64,000 nucleotides of DNA from Xanthobacteraceae bacterium (GTDB lineage Bacteria; Pseudomonadota; Alphaproteobacteria; Rhizobiales; Xanthobacteraceae), in the NCBI GenBank assembly GCA_022841625.1, contig JALHRD010000003.1:144309-208308 (forward strand), written 5' to 3'. Of the stretch, positions 43,898-53,456 are shown piece by piece. A program made the translations under genes and the position numbers. The number at the start of each line of letters is the position of its first letter. Position 1 is the first letter of the stretch. The notes beneath the pieces are model-generated. The model was not told where the DNA came from, did not search any database, and saw only the letters and a program-made list of their open reading frames with translations.

Positions 43898-43975
43898 ATC
43901 CGCTCGTCCCCGCGAAAGCAGGGATCCAGTGGAAAACCAAGAGCTGGATTCCCGCGTTCGCGGGAATGAGCGGAG
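43898..43975. repeat. Dispersed palindromic repeat (GTCCCCGCGAAAGC type)
   Basis: CCGCTCGTCCCCGCGAAAGCAG plus GGATCCAG on the left pairs with CTGGATTCCCGCG plus TTCGCGGGAATGAGCGG on the right, around a 14-base loop. This wording (CCCGCGAAAGC..GGATCCAG) is a well-known intergenic palindrome in Bradyrhizobium and many other proteobacteria. It lies between the convergent molybdoenzyme and ctaD genes. Confidence 0.8.
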
Positions 43976-44040
43976 GAGAGAGCAATCGAACCGGGAATGG
44001 CTTTGCTTTAGACGTGCACGACTAGGCTGCACAAGAGCAA

Positions 44041-44066
44041 GTGGCCGGGCGTTCGCGCCCGGCCAC
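44041..44066. terminator. GC-rich hairpin downstream of ctaD
   Basis: GTGGCCGGGCG, a TTCG tetraloop and CGCCCGGCCAC form a perfect 11-bp stem. It lies 83 bases past the ctaD stop on the minus strand. No strong T-run follows, so termination is likely but not proven. A near copy occurs at 45898. Confidence 0.6.
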
Positions 44067-44149
44067 TGTCGATTCCGTGTTCGGCAGAATACTGAACTTC
44101 AGAGACATTGATGTAGTTGACGGGCGACCCCTTCTATGCGCTTTCAAAA

Positions 44150-45853
<1,704 letters not shown>

Positions 45854-45897
45854 TCAATGCGGATTCCGGCGGGGCGGCAAAGTCGCAGAAAAGCGTA

Positions 45898-45923
45898 TGG
45901 CCGGGCGTTTGTGCCCGGCCATT
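45898..45923 (-). terminator. GC-rich hairpin terminator after the GMC gene
   Basis: ATGGCCGGGC, a GTTTGT loop and GCCCGGCCAT form a 10-bp stem 28 bases past the GMC stop. On the minus strand it is followed by ACGCTTTTCTGC, a short T-run. Sequence and length almost equal the hairpin at 44041. Confidence 0.65.
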
Positions 45924-45951
45924 ATCGTGTCCGCGCCCAAAAAATGCGCCG

Positions 45952-47688
45952 CTATGCTCTGATCAGCGGGCCCGGAGATTTGCGGTACTGCTTGATGATC
46001 GCGTCGGCGCTCATATAAGCGAGGGCCTGGATCGTCAGCGTGGGGTTGAAGCCGCTCGACGTCGGGAATGTCGAACTGCCGATCACGAACAGATTCGGAA
46101 TGTCCCAGGTCTGCCCGAATTTGTTGACCACCGACTCCTTCGGGTTGCTGCCCATGCGGGTGCCGCCCTGGTGGTGCGATCCCGGCGTTCCCGGGCTCGA
46201 CGGAGCGCGCCAGACATGGGTCGCACCCATGGCGCGGCCGATCTCAAGCATCTTTTCGTTGACGAACTCGATGCGCTTGAGCTCGTTGGGTCGCCGCCAG
46301 TCATAGGTCATGCGCGGCGCCGGCAGGCCCCAGGCGTCGCGGATGTCCGGATCGAGATCGATGATCTGGTTGGGATAGGGCAGTTCCTCGGTCTGTCCGG
46401 TCATCGCCAGGTAGCGGGTGTAGTACTTGGCGAAGAAGTCGCGATAGCCTTCGCCCCAATTGGGCACGCCGGGCGGCGGCGGCATGTTCATGGCCGACGC
46501 GATCGGGCCACCTTCAAGTCCGGCGGGACCGGCGGAGATCTGCGAGCCGCGGATGAAGCCGAGCTTGCTGTGATCGAAGTTGTCGCCGTTGAAGTCGTCG
46601 ATCGTGTGCTTCTGTGCGCTGGGGCCCATATAGACATTGATATGCCGATCGTCGAACGCCGCAAAGACGCGCGCGCCGATATGCGACATCAGATGCCGGC
46701 CGAGATGGCTGCTCGAATTGGCAAGTCCATTGGGGAACTTGTCGGTCTTCGAGAGCAATAGCAGCCGCACCGAGTCGTAGACGAATGGAGCGACGATGAC
46801 GATTTCGGCTTCGATGGTGTTATCGGCCGAACCGTCGGGGCCGTAATACGACACACCGGTCGCCCGGCCGCTGTTGTCGGTGTTGATGTGATACACCATC
46901 GCATTGGTGATGAGCTTGAAGTTGTTGGTCGCGTCGGCATCGGGCAGGTTGGTTACCAGCGTCGACGATTTTGCGCCGATGTGGCAGCCAAAGCCCTGGC
47001 AGAAGCCGCAATAGGAGCAAGCCGGCCGCCCCTTATACGGCTGTGACAGAATTGCGCGCGGCGTCGAGAACGGATGATAACCGAGCTTTTTGGTGGCGGC
47101 GTCGAAGGTGACACCGACCTGGTCGACTTGCAGCGGTGGCAACGGGAACTCGCGTTGCCGTGGCGCCTCAAACACGTTGCCGCCGTCGATCTTGCGCCCT
47201 TGCAGATTGCCGGCCTTGCCGGAGACGCCGATTTCATACTCGATCCGGTCGTAATAGGGCTCAAGCTCGGTATAGCTCACCGGCCAATCAATGACCGAAG
47301 AGTCTTCGGGTATTGCTGACGCGCCGTAGCGCGCAATGGTGTGCGAACGCACTTTGAAGTCGTCTTCGTGGAAACGCCATGACACCGCACCATAGTGAAC
47401 GGTGCCGCCGCCGGCTTGGTTGCCGTAGCTTTGCGACGGGATCGGCGTCGCCCGCGACTTTGTGTTGGGCCGCCAGGTGACCGGTTGCCGCTTCACGTTC
47501 GGGCGCAGGTCCTGGCGCTGGAAGAACCGCAATTCGTCCTGCGGTGCGAAGTCTTTGGTTGCGAGCCGCGGGCCGCGTTCGAGTCCGATGACCTTCATCC
47601 CGGCGCGGCCGAGTTCGGCCGCGAGGATACCGCCGGCGGCGCCGGCGCCGACGATGACGACGTCTGTCTTTTCCGTAGCCATGATCAT
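45952..47688 (-). CDS. GMC-type FAD dehydrogenase, catalytic subunit (gluconate/glucose dehydrogenase-like)
   Basis: This 578-residue flavoprotein opens with VVIVGAGAAGGILAAELGRAG for FAD. A cysteine cluster CSYCGFCQGFGCHIGAKSST (near 230) matches the Fe-S-binding loop of FAD-dependent glucose dehydrogenases. SHHQGGTRMG and SSGFNPTLTIQAL carry the catalytic His and Asn. It lacks a signal peptide and is thought to be exported with the Tat-tagged small subunit encoded directly upstream (4-base overlap, ATGA). ATG 47682 is an alternative start. The usual cytochrome c subunit is not encoded nearby. Sugar or sugar-acid substrate unknown. Confidence 0.88.
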   Translation of the reverse strand: MIMATEKTDVVIVGAGAAGGILAAELGRAGMKVIGLERGPRLATKDFAPQDELRFFQRQDLRPNVKRQPVTWRPNTKSRATPIPSQSYGNQAGGGTVHYGAVSWRFHEDDFKVRSHTIARYGASAIPEDSSVIDWPVSYTELEPYYDRIEYEIGVSGKAGNLQGRKIDGGNVFEAPRQREFPLPPLQVDQVGVTFDAATKKLGYHPFSTPRAILSQPYKGRPACSYCGFCQGFGCHIGAKSSTLVTNLPDADATNNFKLITNAMVYHINTDNSGRATGVSYYGPDGSADNTIEAEIVIVAPFVYDSVRLLLLSKTDKFPNGLANSSSHLGRHLMSHIGARVFAAFDDRHINVYMGPSAQKHTIDDFNGDNFDHSKLGFIRGSQISAGPAGLEGGPIASAMNMPPPPGVPNWGEGYRDFFAKYYTRYLAMTGQTEELPYPNQIIDLDPDIRDAWGLPAPRMTYDWRRPNELKRIEFVNEKMLEIGRAMGATHVWRAPSSPGTPGSHHQGGTRMGSNPKESVVNKFGQTWDIPNLFVIGSSTFPTSSGFNPTLTIQALAYMSADAIIKQYRKSPGPLIRA

Positions 47689-48371
47689 GCCCTCCGTCGC
47701 GGTGCGCGGCTTTGCAGGCCGATATATTGGTCGCCGGCGAAGGCGTTCTTGCTCAGCATGTCGGCCTGGCTGAACACCGGATGCGCGCCGGGGAAGTCGA
47801 CCAGCCGCCAGCCGGCGAAGTCTTTGTTGCCGCCATGGATCGGGTCGGCAAACATGCCTTCGACGGTGTGGGTGCGCAGGGTGTTGAAGAACGCCTGCGG
47901 GCGCGGCCAGTCGAATTCGGTGGCCTTGCCGTTGGCGAGCGCGGCGATGACTTCGTTTTGCCGGGCGTCGCCGAGCTTCACAAACGACTCTTTGTGGGTC
48001 TTCTGGCAGTAAGCTTCGAGCGAGTTCAGGCCGCGCCGGTAGAAGTCCTGCATGTCGAAATAAGCGCCGACCAATGCCAGGTCGATATAGTTGAGCACGC
48101 CGGCGTCGAGCGCGCCGGGCTTACCGGGCGCGCCGGGCATCAGCCGTTCGGTGAGCGCGGCGACGGTGGCGGCGTCATCGTCATTGAAGAATGCGCCGAA
48201 GCCGCGCGCGCTGCTGGGATGTGGATGCACGGCCGGTTGGGCGCTATGCTGGTGTTGCGTTGGCTGCGCCTGCGCGAGGGATTCGGGAACCGTCCCGATG
48301 CCTGCGCCGGCGACCGCTGCGAGCGCCGCGCGCAATAAAAACGCGCGACGAGCCTCGTCGAGCTCGATCAT
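47685..48371 (-). CDS. Gluconate 2-dehydrogenase subunit 3-like protein
   Basis: This 228-residue small subunit has a Tat-like signal (RRAFLLRAALAAVAGAGIGT, then LAQA). A His-rich stretch follows (TQHQHSAQPAVHPHP), then a domain of the gluconate dehydrogenase subunit 3 family (FNDDDAATVAALTERLMPG, DFYRRGLNSLE, FADPIHGGNKDFAGWRLVDFPG). It acts as chaperone and export carrier for the GMC subunit. ATG 48371 follows GGAGGAG with proper spacing; codons further up abut that site. It is coupled to the catalytic gene through the overlapping stop and start. Confidence 0.87.
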   Translation of the reverse strand: MIELDEARRAFLLRAALAAVAGAGIGTVPESLAQAQPTQHQHSAQPAVHPHPSSARGFGAFFNDDDAATVAALTERLMPGAPGKPGALDAGVLNYIDLALVGAYFDMQDFYRRGLNSLEAYCQKTHKESFVKLGDARQNEVIAALANGKATEFDWPRPQAFFNTLRTHTVEGMFADPIHGGNKDFAGWRLVDFPGAHPVFSQADMLSKNAFAGDQYIGLQSRAPRRRA

Positions 48372-48487
48372 GCTCATCTCCTCCCTGTGTTTGACCGGAT
48401 TTTCTTCAAGCAATCCGGTATTGCGTGCGACGATACGCCGATTTACGCTAGCGGGAAAGTCAGCCGTTGCATCCGAGAGATTGCGCT

Positions 48488-49099
48488 ATGGCGAGTGCCG
48501 CACAGATGACGAGCGCCCAGCAAATTCCCGAGTTCACAGCTTTCGTCGAGAGTTTGCGCGCGATCTGGTCCGCCAATGCCGACAACAAAGAGCGGATGGA
48601 GCAGGCGAAGCCGATGTTGGAAAAGTTCGTCATGGAGCCTGCGATCAAGGCGCATTCGGCCAATTGGCCGTCGACCGAAGGCCACAAGAATTTACTGCTG
48701 TATGTCGACCCGGACTACGATTTCGTCATCAACGCTGTCGTGCGCGTGCCGGGCCGCAAGGGCAGCATTCATGATCACGCCGATGCCTGGGTGCTCTATG
48801 GCTTGCTCGATGGCACCGAGAGCCTTGAGCGCTATGATCGCATCGATGACGGCAGCCGCCCCGACTACGCCGAATTGAAATTGTCTTCCGTGACGACCGG
48901 GACCCAGGGCAAGGTCGACCTGGTGCCGCCGCGCAACATCCACGCCGAGCAGGGCGGTCCGACCCGCTCGGTGGCGGTCATTGTGCGCAGCCAGAAGCTC
49001 GGCCAGGGGACGGTGTTGCAGGGCCGCTATGATCCCCTGACCAATGTCCGCAGCGAGGGCTATGGCCCGACCCAGGTGCCGTATGAATTACTGGCCTGA
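48488..49099 (+). CDS. Cysteine dioxygenase-like cupin protein
   Basis: This 203-residue cupin places iron ligands at GSIHDHADAWVLYG (HxH) and a third His in RNIHAEQGG. The Glu/Tyr pattern ESLERYDRID is like thiol dioxygenases. About 70 helical residues precede the cupin. Thiol dioxygenases convert Cys or mercapto acids to sulfinates; the exact substrate is unknown. ATG 48488 is preferred over the TTG at 48467. It is divergent from the GMC/subunit-3 pair and the last gene before the AT-richer islet. Confidence 0.78.
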   Translation: MASAAQMTSAQQIPEFTAFVESLRAIWSANADNKERMEQAKPMLEKFVMEPAIKAHSANWPSTEGHKNLLLYVDPDYDFVINAVVRVPGRKGSIHDHADAWVLYGLLDGTESLERYDRIDDGSRPDYAELKLSSVTTGTQGKVDLVPPRNIHAEQGGPTRSVAVIVRSQKLGQGTVLQGRYDPLTNVRSEGYGPTQVPYELLA

Positions 49100-49173
49100 A
49101 GCGCGCGGCGTTCGAGGCTATAATGCAACATCAATCGGAACATCTGAGGTGGTCCGTTCCTCACTGCTCCTCA

Positions 49174-50592
49174 TTACACCATGAATGACCGGTGTATCGC
49201 GGGATGAATGACGACATCGTCCTTGATATCTAGCTCTCCATACAAGTTGTCTTTGAATTTAAAGCGGTATCGGTTGTTGGGGTGGTCGCTAGGTGCATTC
49301 AAGGTGGCATGTCCCACCACGCTTAGTTCGTATAGCTTCCTTAGAAGCAAAATAGTCTCTTCGGGGGATGTGCCAAATGCTGTTGCAAATTCGGCATGCG
49401 AGAACCGCCGTTTGAGAGCGCTCGCCCGCACCATGTGTTGAATTTGCGCTAGCCGCTCTTGGAGGTCCTTGAGAAGGGGTAGCCCCTCATCGACTGTTTG
49501 TGATCGGAAATACAGTACAGAATAGTCGCGCTCCGCGCCCACAAACTGATTGAAAGGTATTTTATCTGCATTTTGATTCTGAGTTAGCTCTGCGGCCGTT
49601 TTTAAAAATACGATATGATCACGCGGGCGCCAGTGTGTCCGCAGGTCTAGCCAATCAAATGGCCTTTTCGGTGTCTGATTATCGTAGTTATCGGTGATTG
49701 TATCCTTGTTTCCAAACCTGTCTATCAGCGCGCTCCAGTTAGTTCTAAAATCGTCGGACGGCAATCCGGTGTCGACGGATAGCCTGTGCGCGAGAAGTTT
49801 CTGCATTTGACTCGGGTGCCAGTGCAACCGGACAGTTCGGTCGCTCCATTTGGTGCGGTCACTATTGGGAATCTGAGTGAGGATATCTGTGCGCATAAGC
49901 ACTGCTGGCCGCAAAGTGAGGTTGCCGCCAAAGTTGGGCTCGTCTGCTAAACCTTGCGATGCGCCAACGAGCCCCTCCAACAATCGAAGGTACGTATGCC
50001 GTTGCGGTTCGGTGTCGTCATGACGAAAAGATGCATCGAGACTATCGAAGGTAGTATGGATGGTGGCCGGCATATTAAGCTGTAGGCCTATCCGCGCGAG
50101 AAACCGCTTTGAAGCGAACCATCGCTCCTGCCACGGCATGCTTTTGGGATGGATAAGTTTGGTGTTATTATAAGATAAGTTGATGTCCGTGTGTCGGAGG
50201 AAGCTAATGATCTCACTGACAGCGGTAGTGTCGGGGAAAAGTTCCCCTAGTGTTGGATCCCGCAGGATGGTTCGATTGAGCTGTGAGAGCGCTGCGGTGG
50301 CAATTATTGTGAGCCATAAACCTTGAGCTTCGGCCGGAACTGCGGCCACATCTGAAAGCTGATTGAAGTTAAGATCCCGTGCGTCGAGATGGCACAGTTG
50401 ACGGGTTGGGTCTGTGCAATGCTTCTTGATGTAGTTCAAGGCCGCTGACTTGCCTGCGCCCTTTCGGCCCACGACCATAAATGCGGCCCCAGTTAGCAGG
50501 TTTGCATAGTCAGCTCGCTCGTATAGGTATCTGCTGTCTAAACGACCCTCTTGAGGCCACTTAGCAACCGCATCGATGAGGTCTCGTGACAT
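49174..50592 (-). CDS. P-loop ATPase, Sll1717-like (islet gene 3)
   Basis: This is a cytoplasmic protein of about 472 residues. A Walker A motif GRKGAGKS lies at 42-49, preceded by AAFMVVG, with the Sll1717-type opening LYERADYANLLTGAAF. DARDLNFNQL and a helical middle follow. It finishes with a winged-helix-like section (FATAFGTSPEETILLLRKLYELSVVG) and YRFKFKDNLYGELDIKDDVVIHPAIH, an end seen in Sll1717-family P-loop ATPases (from memory). The base composition is lower in GC than the flanks. ATG 50592 is preferred over the TTG at 50655. It follows gene 2 of the islet by 93 bases. Function unknown; NTP-dependent signalling or defence is possible. Confidence 0.72.
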   Translation of the reverse strand: MSRDLIDAVAKWPQEGRLDSRYLYERADYANLLTGAAFMVVGRKGAGKSAALNYIKKHCTDPTRQLCHLDARDLNFNQLSDVAAVPAEAQGLWLTIIATAALSQLNRTILRDPTLGELFPDTTAVSEIISFLRHTDINLSYNNTKLIHPKSMPWQERWFASKRFLARIGLQLNMPATIHTTFDSLDASFRHDDTEPQRHTYLRLLEGLVGASQGLADEPNFGGNLTLRPAVLMRTDILTQIPNSDRTKWSDRTVRLHWHPSQMQKLLAHRLSVDTGLPSDDFRTNWSALIDRFGNKDTITDNYDNQTPKRPFDWLDLRTHWRPRDHIVFLKTAAELTQNQNADKIPFNQFVGAERDYSVLYFRSQTVDEGLPLLKDLQERLAQIQHMVRASALKRRFSHAEFATAFGTSPEETILLLRKLYELSVVGHATLNAPSDHPNNRYRFKFKDNLYGELDIKDDVVIHPAIHRSFMV

Positions 50593-50685
50593 CGCGTTGT
50601 CTGCCCTTGTCAAGCTTTTTGCTATAAAATGATGTAAGTGCGGGGGTAGTGCCAAAACGCTCTGACCTCTCCACCGATTGCTTTG

Positions 50686-52098
50686 TCAGATTTCGGGTTC
50701 CGCTTCTCCAAGTTCGACCGCCAGATCCCACTGCAGATAGATCAGAAAGAAGGGGTCTAAAAAGTAGACCCGCGCTGTGGAACTGTCGTACTCCAGTGGC
50801 GAGTTATGCTGAAGCGCGGCGGCGAAGTCAGAAGACAACCTGATAAGGGCTCGTTTCACGACACCGGAGTCGGGAGTGTCTTGGTTAGGGCCGGTCAGCG
50901 CATGGATATGTTCTCTCAGCCGGTCGACACCGATCTCCTGCGAAAAGCCAATGTGGCGCATACCAAGGACGCATAGCGTGTAAATGCTGACCGCACGACC
51001 TGACGCAAGGCGCCATGTCTTGTCGCCTTTATTCTTGACCAAGTTTTCATACGCTGGTCGCGCTTGCTGCCGCGCCGTGCGTCTGAAGATTTCGTAGAGG
51101 TCGTTTCGCGTCGGGTTGATTGAAACGACTGGGGACTGGGATGCGAGAATCTTGTGGTGCAAGCAAAAGTTGAAGGCGACCGTTTGCATTAGAAGTGGAT
51201 TTAGGTGGCAAAACCGTGCGAGCTTTTTGATCACTCCGGGCTCGACGGTTACGCCGAGCGCTGCAAATCCTCTTCGAGCGATGTCGCAAAGCTCGTCTCG
51301 GGTCCAGGCTGGTGCCTCGATGCTAGAGCAAAGGGTGGACATTTCATGATCGGACGCTAGCAACCTCTCGGCTTGTTCCGGAACAGAAAGCCAAACGACG
51401 GTACCGGATGCTGAGAGAAAAGGTCTCAAGTCACGTAGGATATCGACTTGGACTGAGGCCGGGATCCAATGCGCGTCGTCGACTACCAAAACGGCCTCGT
51501 TGCCGGCAAGAACGCCCGTCAGTTGTCCGCTGGATAGGTGGCCATATTCCCAAAGGACCGCCTGACGATCAGACACTTTCCGGGTTACAGAGACGTGCGC
51601 AGAGATGTTCGCCGACACGCCAAAGGCTCCAGCATCGACTGATGCCTTGCCGGAGCGATCCGTTTTCGATTCGCGCTGGCGGTTGTCGCACATGATTGTT
51701 CTGTCGGGAGCCTGAAGAGCTTCACGGAGCGATTGCCAGAAATCGTCCACGGACTGAGCGCGGCGCGAATGTATCTCGACAGCGAAGCGATCGCGAAAGA
51801 TCTGGCGACAAAGGACAGTCTTGCCGGACTTGCTTGGTCCAAACAAGGAGAGGACGCGGCCTTTTCGCCGAACCAGCGGTGCCAAGGATTGGAATGCCGC
51901 GCCCGTTGTGCGGTCGACCTCAGTTTCCCCCGGGCGCCCCCCGGCGACAAAGATATCATTTAATTCGACTCGTTTCCGGTCACTAAATGTTGCGCCCGAA
52001 GCAGTGGATCTGACGGCCACCCTATTTGTTTCGTTCAAGCTGCAGTGATCAGTCGATTCGTCTTTGAGTTTGATCAAACGGGAGAGATAGCGATGCAT
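50686..52098 (-). CDS. P-loop NTPase with winged-helix-like C-terminus (islet gene 2)
   Basis: This is a 470-residue cytoplasmic protein. Walker A GPSKSGKT lies at 87-94 and Walker B AVLVVDDAH at 202-210. Between them is a segment with the beta-prone run VDAGAFGVSANISAHVSV. A sensor-like VVWLSVPEQAERL follows. The last 120 residues look like a winged helix and end in ARVYFLDPFFLIYLQWDL, a pattern of archaeal-type AAA/STAND ATPases. The ATG is preceded by AAGGAACTCC. It lies 48 bases after islet gene 1. I do not recognise the family precisely; AAA/STAND-like ATPase is the best reading. Confidence 0.72.
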   Translation of the reverse strand: MHRYLSRLIKLKDESTDHCSLNETNRVAVRSTASGATFSDRKRVELNDIFVAGGRPGETEVDRTTGAAFQSLAPLVRRKGRVLSLFGPSKSGKTVLCRQIFRDRFAVEIHSRRAQSVDDFWQSLREALQAPDRTIMCDNRQRESKTDRSGKASVDAGAFGVSANISAHVSVTRKVSDRQAVLWEYGHLSSGQLTGVLAGNEAVLVVDDAHWIPASVQVDILRDLRPFLSASGTVVWLSVPEQAERLLASDHEMSTLCSSIEAPAWTRDELCDIARRGFAALGVTVEPGVIKKLARFCHLNPLLMQTVAFNFCLHHKILASQSPVVSINPTRNDLYEIFRRTARQQARPAYENLVKNKGDKTWRLASGRAVSIYTLCVLGMRHIGFSQEIGVDRLREHIHALTGPNQDTPDSGVVKRALIRLSSDFAAALQHNSPLEYDSSTARVYFLDPFFLIYLQWDLAVELGEAEPEI

Positions 52099-52146
52099 GA
52101 TGGAGTTCCTTTTGGCGCCTGTTGATCTGGTTTCGCGAAAGGGAAC

Positions 52147-52947
52147 TCAGAACGCCAAGAGGGGGGCCGTCGCAATTGCGGCGAGCGCGCCGATGATCGT
52201 GACGAACAAAATGCCACGCACCGCAAGCCGGTTAGACAGCGGAGCTCTAGGTGACAGAAGCGAATCCTGCTGTGCCGTGCTTTCGATTGAGGTGAGCCTG
52301 CCGAGAATCTCAGCTTGGCCCTCAAGAATAGCCGCCAATTTTAACTCCGAGTCGCTCGGGGTTACTTCATGAATTTGCAAAGAGTCCGTGACCATCTGGT
52401 CAACGGGCGTTCGCGTCGTCGACACCTTGCATAGCGATATCAACGCCATTAGTGCGTCTGTGAGGCGCGTGTGTGGATGGTCGTGTGCAGTCGATGCGGA
52501 GGCTGCGGCGAAGAGAACGCTGGCTAGCCGGGTAGTGCAGGTTGGCGCAATGCTTGTCGGTGCGGCACTCCCTGTCTCACGGCTGAGTTGAACGAGGATA
52601 CGTTCCGCGAGGCTCGGCACGTTGCGGACGCCCAACTGCGTCAAGATCCCTTGCGTAGATGGATCAGTGGCGGCGACGTAGAAGAAATGGCCGATGTCAA
52701 TGCCGGACGCGCCCAATAACTGTGCGGTACGAGCGGCGGATTCGAGAAGCCCTTGAAGTTTGAGGTCAAGGGGCGGAGCTTTGATAGCGAACGCCGTATG
52801 TGTGGCTGTGTCTGTCCGATCGCTGGGTTCAGGCGACCACGATGTGTCTCGCTGATTAGGTGAAGTGCGCTCAGAGCATCCATTGGGTTCGAGCGCCCGA
52901 GTGTCGATGCCGAAAATCGTTGCGGTAGGAGCGGTTTGGCTGGTCAT
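52147..52947 (-). CDS. Tail-anchored protein with a Clp-N-like domain (islet gene 1)
   Basis: This is a 266-residue protein with three parts. The first 60 residues are polar and disordered. Residues about 62-122 (LLESAARTAQLLGASGIDIGHFFYVAATDP, then ILTQLGVRNVPSLAERIL) follow the helical pattern of ClpA/ClpC N-terminal repeats. The end is a single membrane segment (LFVTIIGALAAIATAPLLAF) right at the C-terminus. So the Clp-N-like part would face the cytoplasm from a tail anchor, with no AAA+ unfoldase attached. ATG 52947 has AAAGGGGTG upstream. First gene of the islet. The Clp-N assignment is by pattern only. Confidence 0.65.
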   Translation of the reverse strand: MTSQTAPTATIFGIDTRALEPNGCSERTSPNQRDTSWSPEPSDRTDTATHTAFAIKAPPLDLKLQGLLESAARTAQLLGASGIDIGHFFYVAATDPSTQGILTQLGVRNVPSLAERILVQLSRETGSAAPTSIAPTCTTRLASVLFAAASASTAHDHPHTRLTDALMALISLCKVSTTRTPVDQMVTDSLQIHEVTPSDSELKLAAILEGQAEILGRLTSIESTAQQDSLLSPRAPLSNRLAVRGILFVTIIGALAAIATAPLLAF

Positions 52948-53074
52948 GATATTCACCCCTTTCGATGTTTTGCCGACATTTTTTAGTCGGTCGCGCTCAT
53001 TTCTTCCGGGTTCCCTTGGTGTGCGCCGTAGCAAGGGAATGCATGTACTTTTAATGGGCTTACGGCCTGGTGTC

Positions 53075-53092
53075 AATGGGGTTAAAGTTTGA
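53075..53092. repeat. Islet promoter repeat, copy 1
   Basis: CAATGGGGTTAAAGTTTG, matching copy 2 (53118-53135) at 16 of 18 positions. It would lie at or just after the transcription start of the minus-strand islet promoter. A weaker half-copy (TAATGGGCTTACGG) lies about 22 bases further, near 53053. Confidence 0.65.
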
Positions 53093-53101
53093 TTCTAGCC
53101 T

Positions 53102-53129
53102 GGTATAACTGCCATTCCAATGGGGTCAA
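53102..53129 (-). promoter_or_regulatory. Likely promoter of the three-gene islet
   Basis: On the minus strand TTGACC (53129-53124) and TATACC (53107-53102) are separated by 16 bases and resemble sigma-70 hexamers. The repeat copy 2 overlaps the -35 and copy 1 lies just past the expected start site, an arrangement suited to a dimeric or oligomeric repressor. Confidence 0.5.
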
Positions 53130-53135
53130 AGTGTG
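53118..53135. repeat. Islet promoter repeat, copy 2
   Basis: CAATGGGGTCAAAGTGTG, 43 bases (about four helical turns) from copy 1 and in the same orientation. It overlaps the -35 hexamer of the predicted islet promoter. Confidence 0.65.
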
Positions 53136-53456
53136 TATTTCGTTGGCTACACGATAGGATGCAACAATAGTTTGATATGATTGATTAAAATAACGTCTGT
53201 CACCGCGCGGCGACCGGGAATTTTCCTAGTTCCTGCAGAACCGTGGCGAACATGCGTGGGATGAGTTGATAAGCTGACGTCCGATGCACGCCGCGGCAAA
53301 CCTAGCCAACTCGTACCCAAGATATTGCGGGCCCATGGCCAGCGCCCGCCTACCGCTTGGCGCTCCCAACCTGATGTGCTAGCCGATCCACTTAACGCGT
53401 ATCGCGCTGGCCGGCGTTAATCCGCGATCGGCCTGGGGGGACGCGAGGAGCAACTC

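Larger units (their letters stand above)
52948..53456. other. Intergenic region between the islet and glyA
   Basis: These 509 bases carry the divergent promoters of the islet (minus) and glyA (plus). Two 18-base repeats and a minus-strand promoter occupy 53075-53135. From 53136 to 53456 I see no gene, RNA motif or hairpin I can name; the GC content rises again toward glyA, so the islet boundary may lie near 53200. Confidence 0.5.

Noticed and set aside
49174..50592. Mobile-element ATPase (TniB/IstB type) in the islet
   Set aside because: No transposase, integrase or terminal repeats were seen beside the islet, and the C-terminal part fits Sll1717-like ATPases better.
53136..53456. Riboswitch upstream of glyA
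   Set aside because: No glycine, SAM or tetrahydrofolate riboswitch core could be recognised by eye; a covariance search would be needed to settle it.
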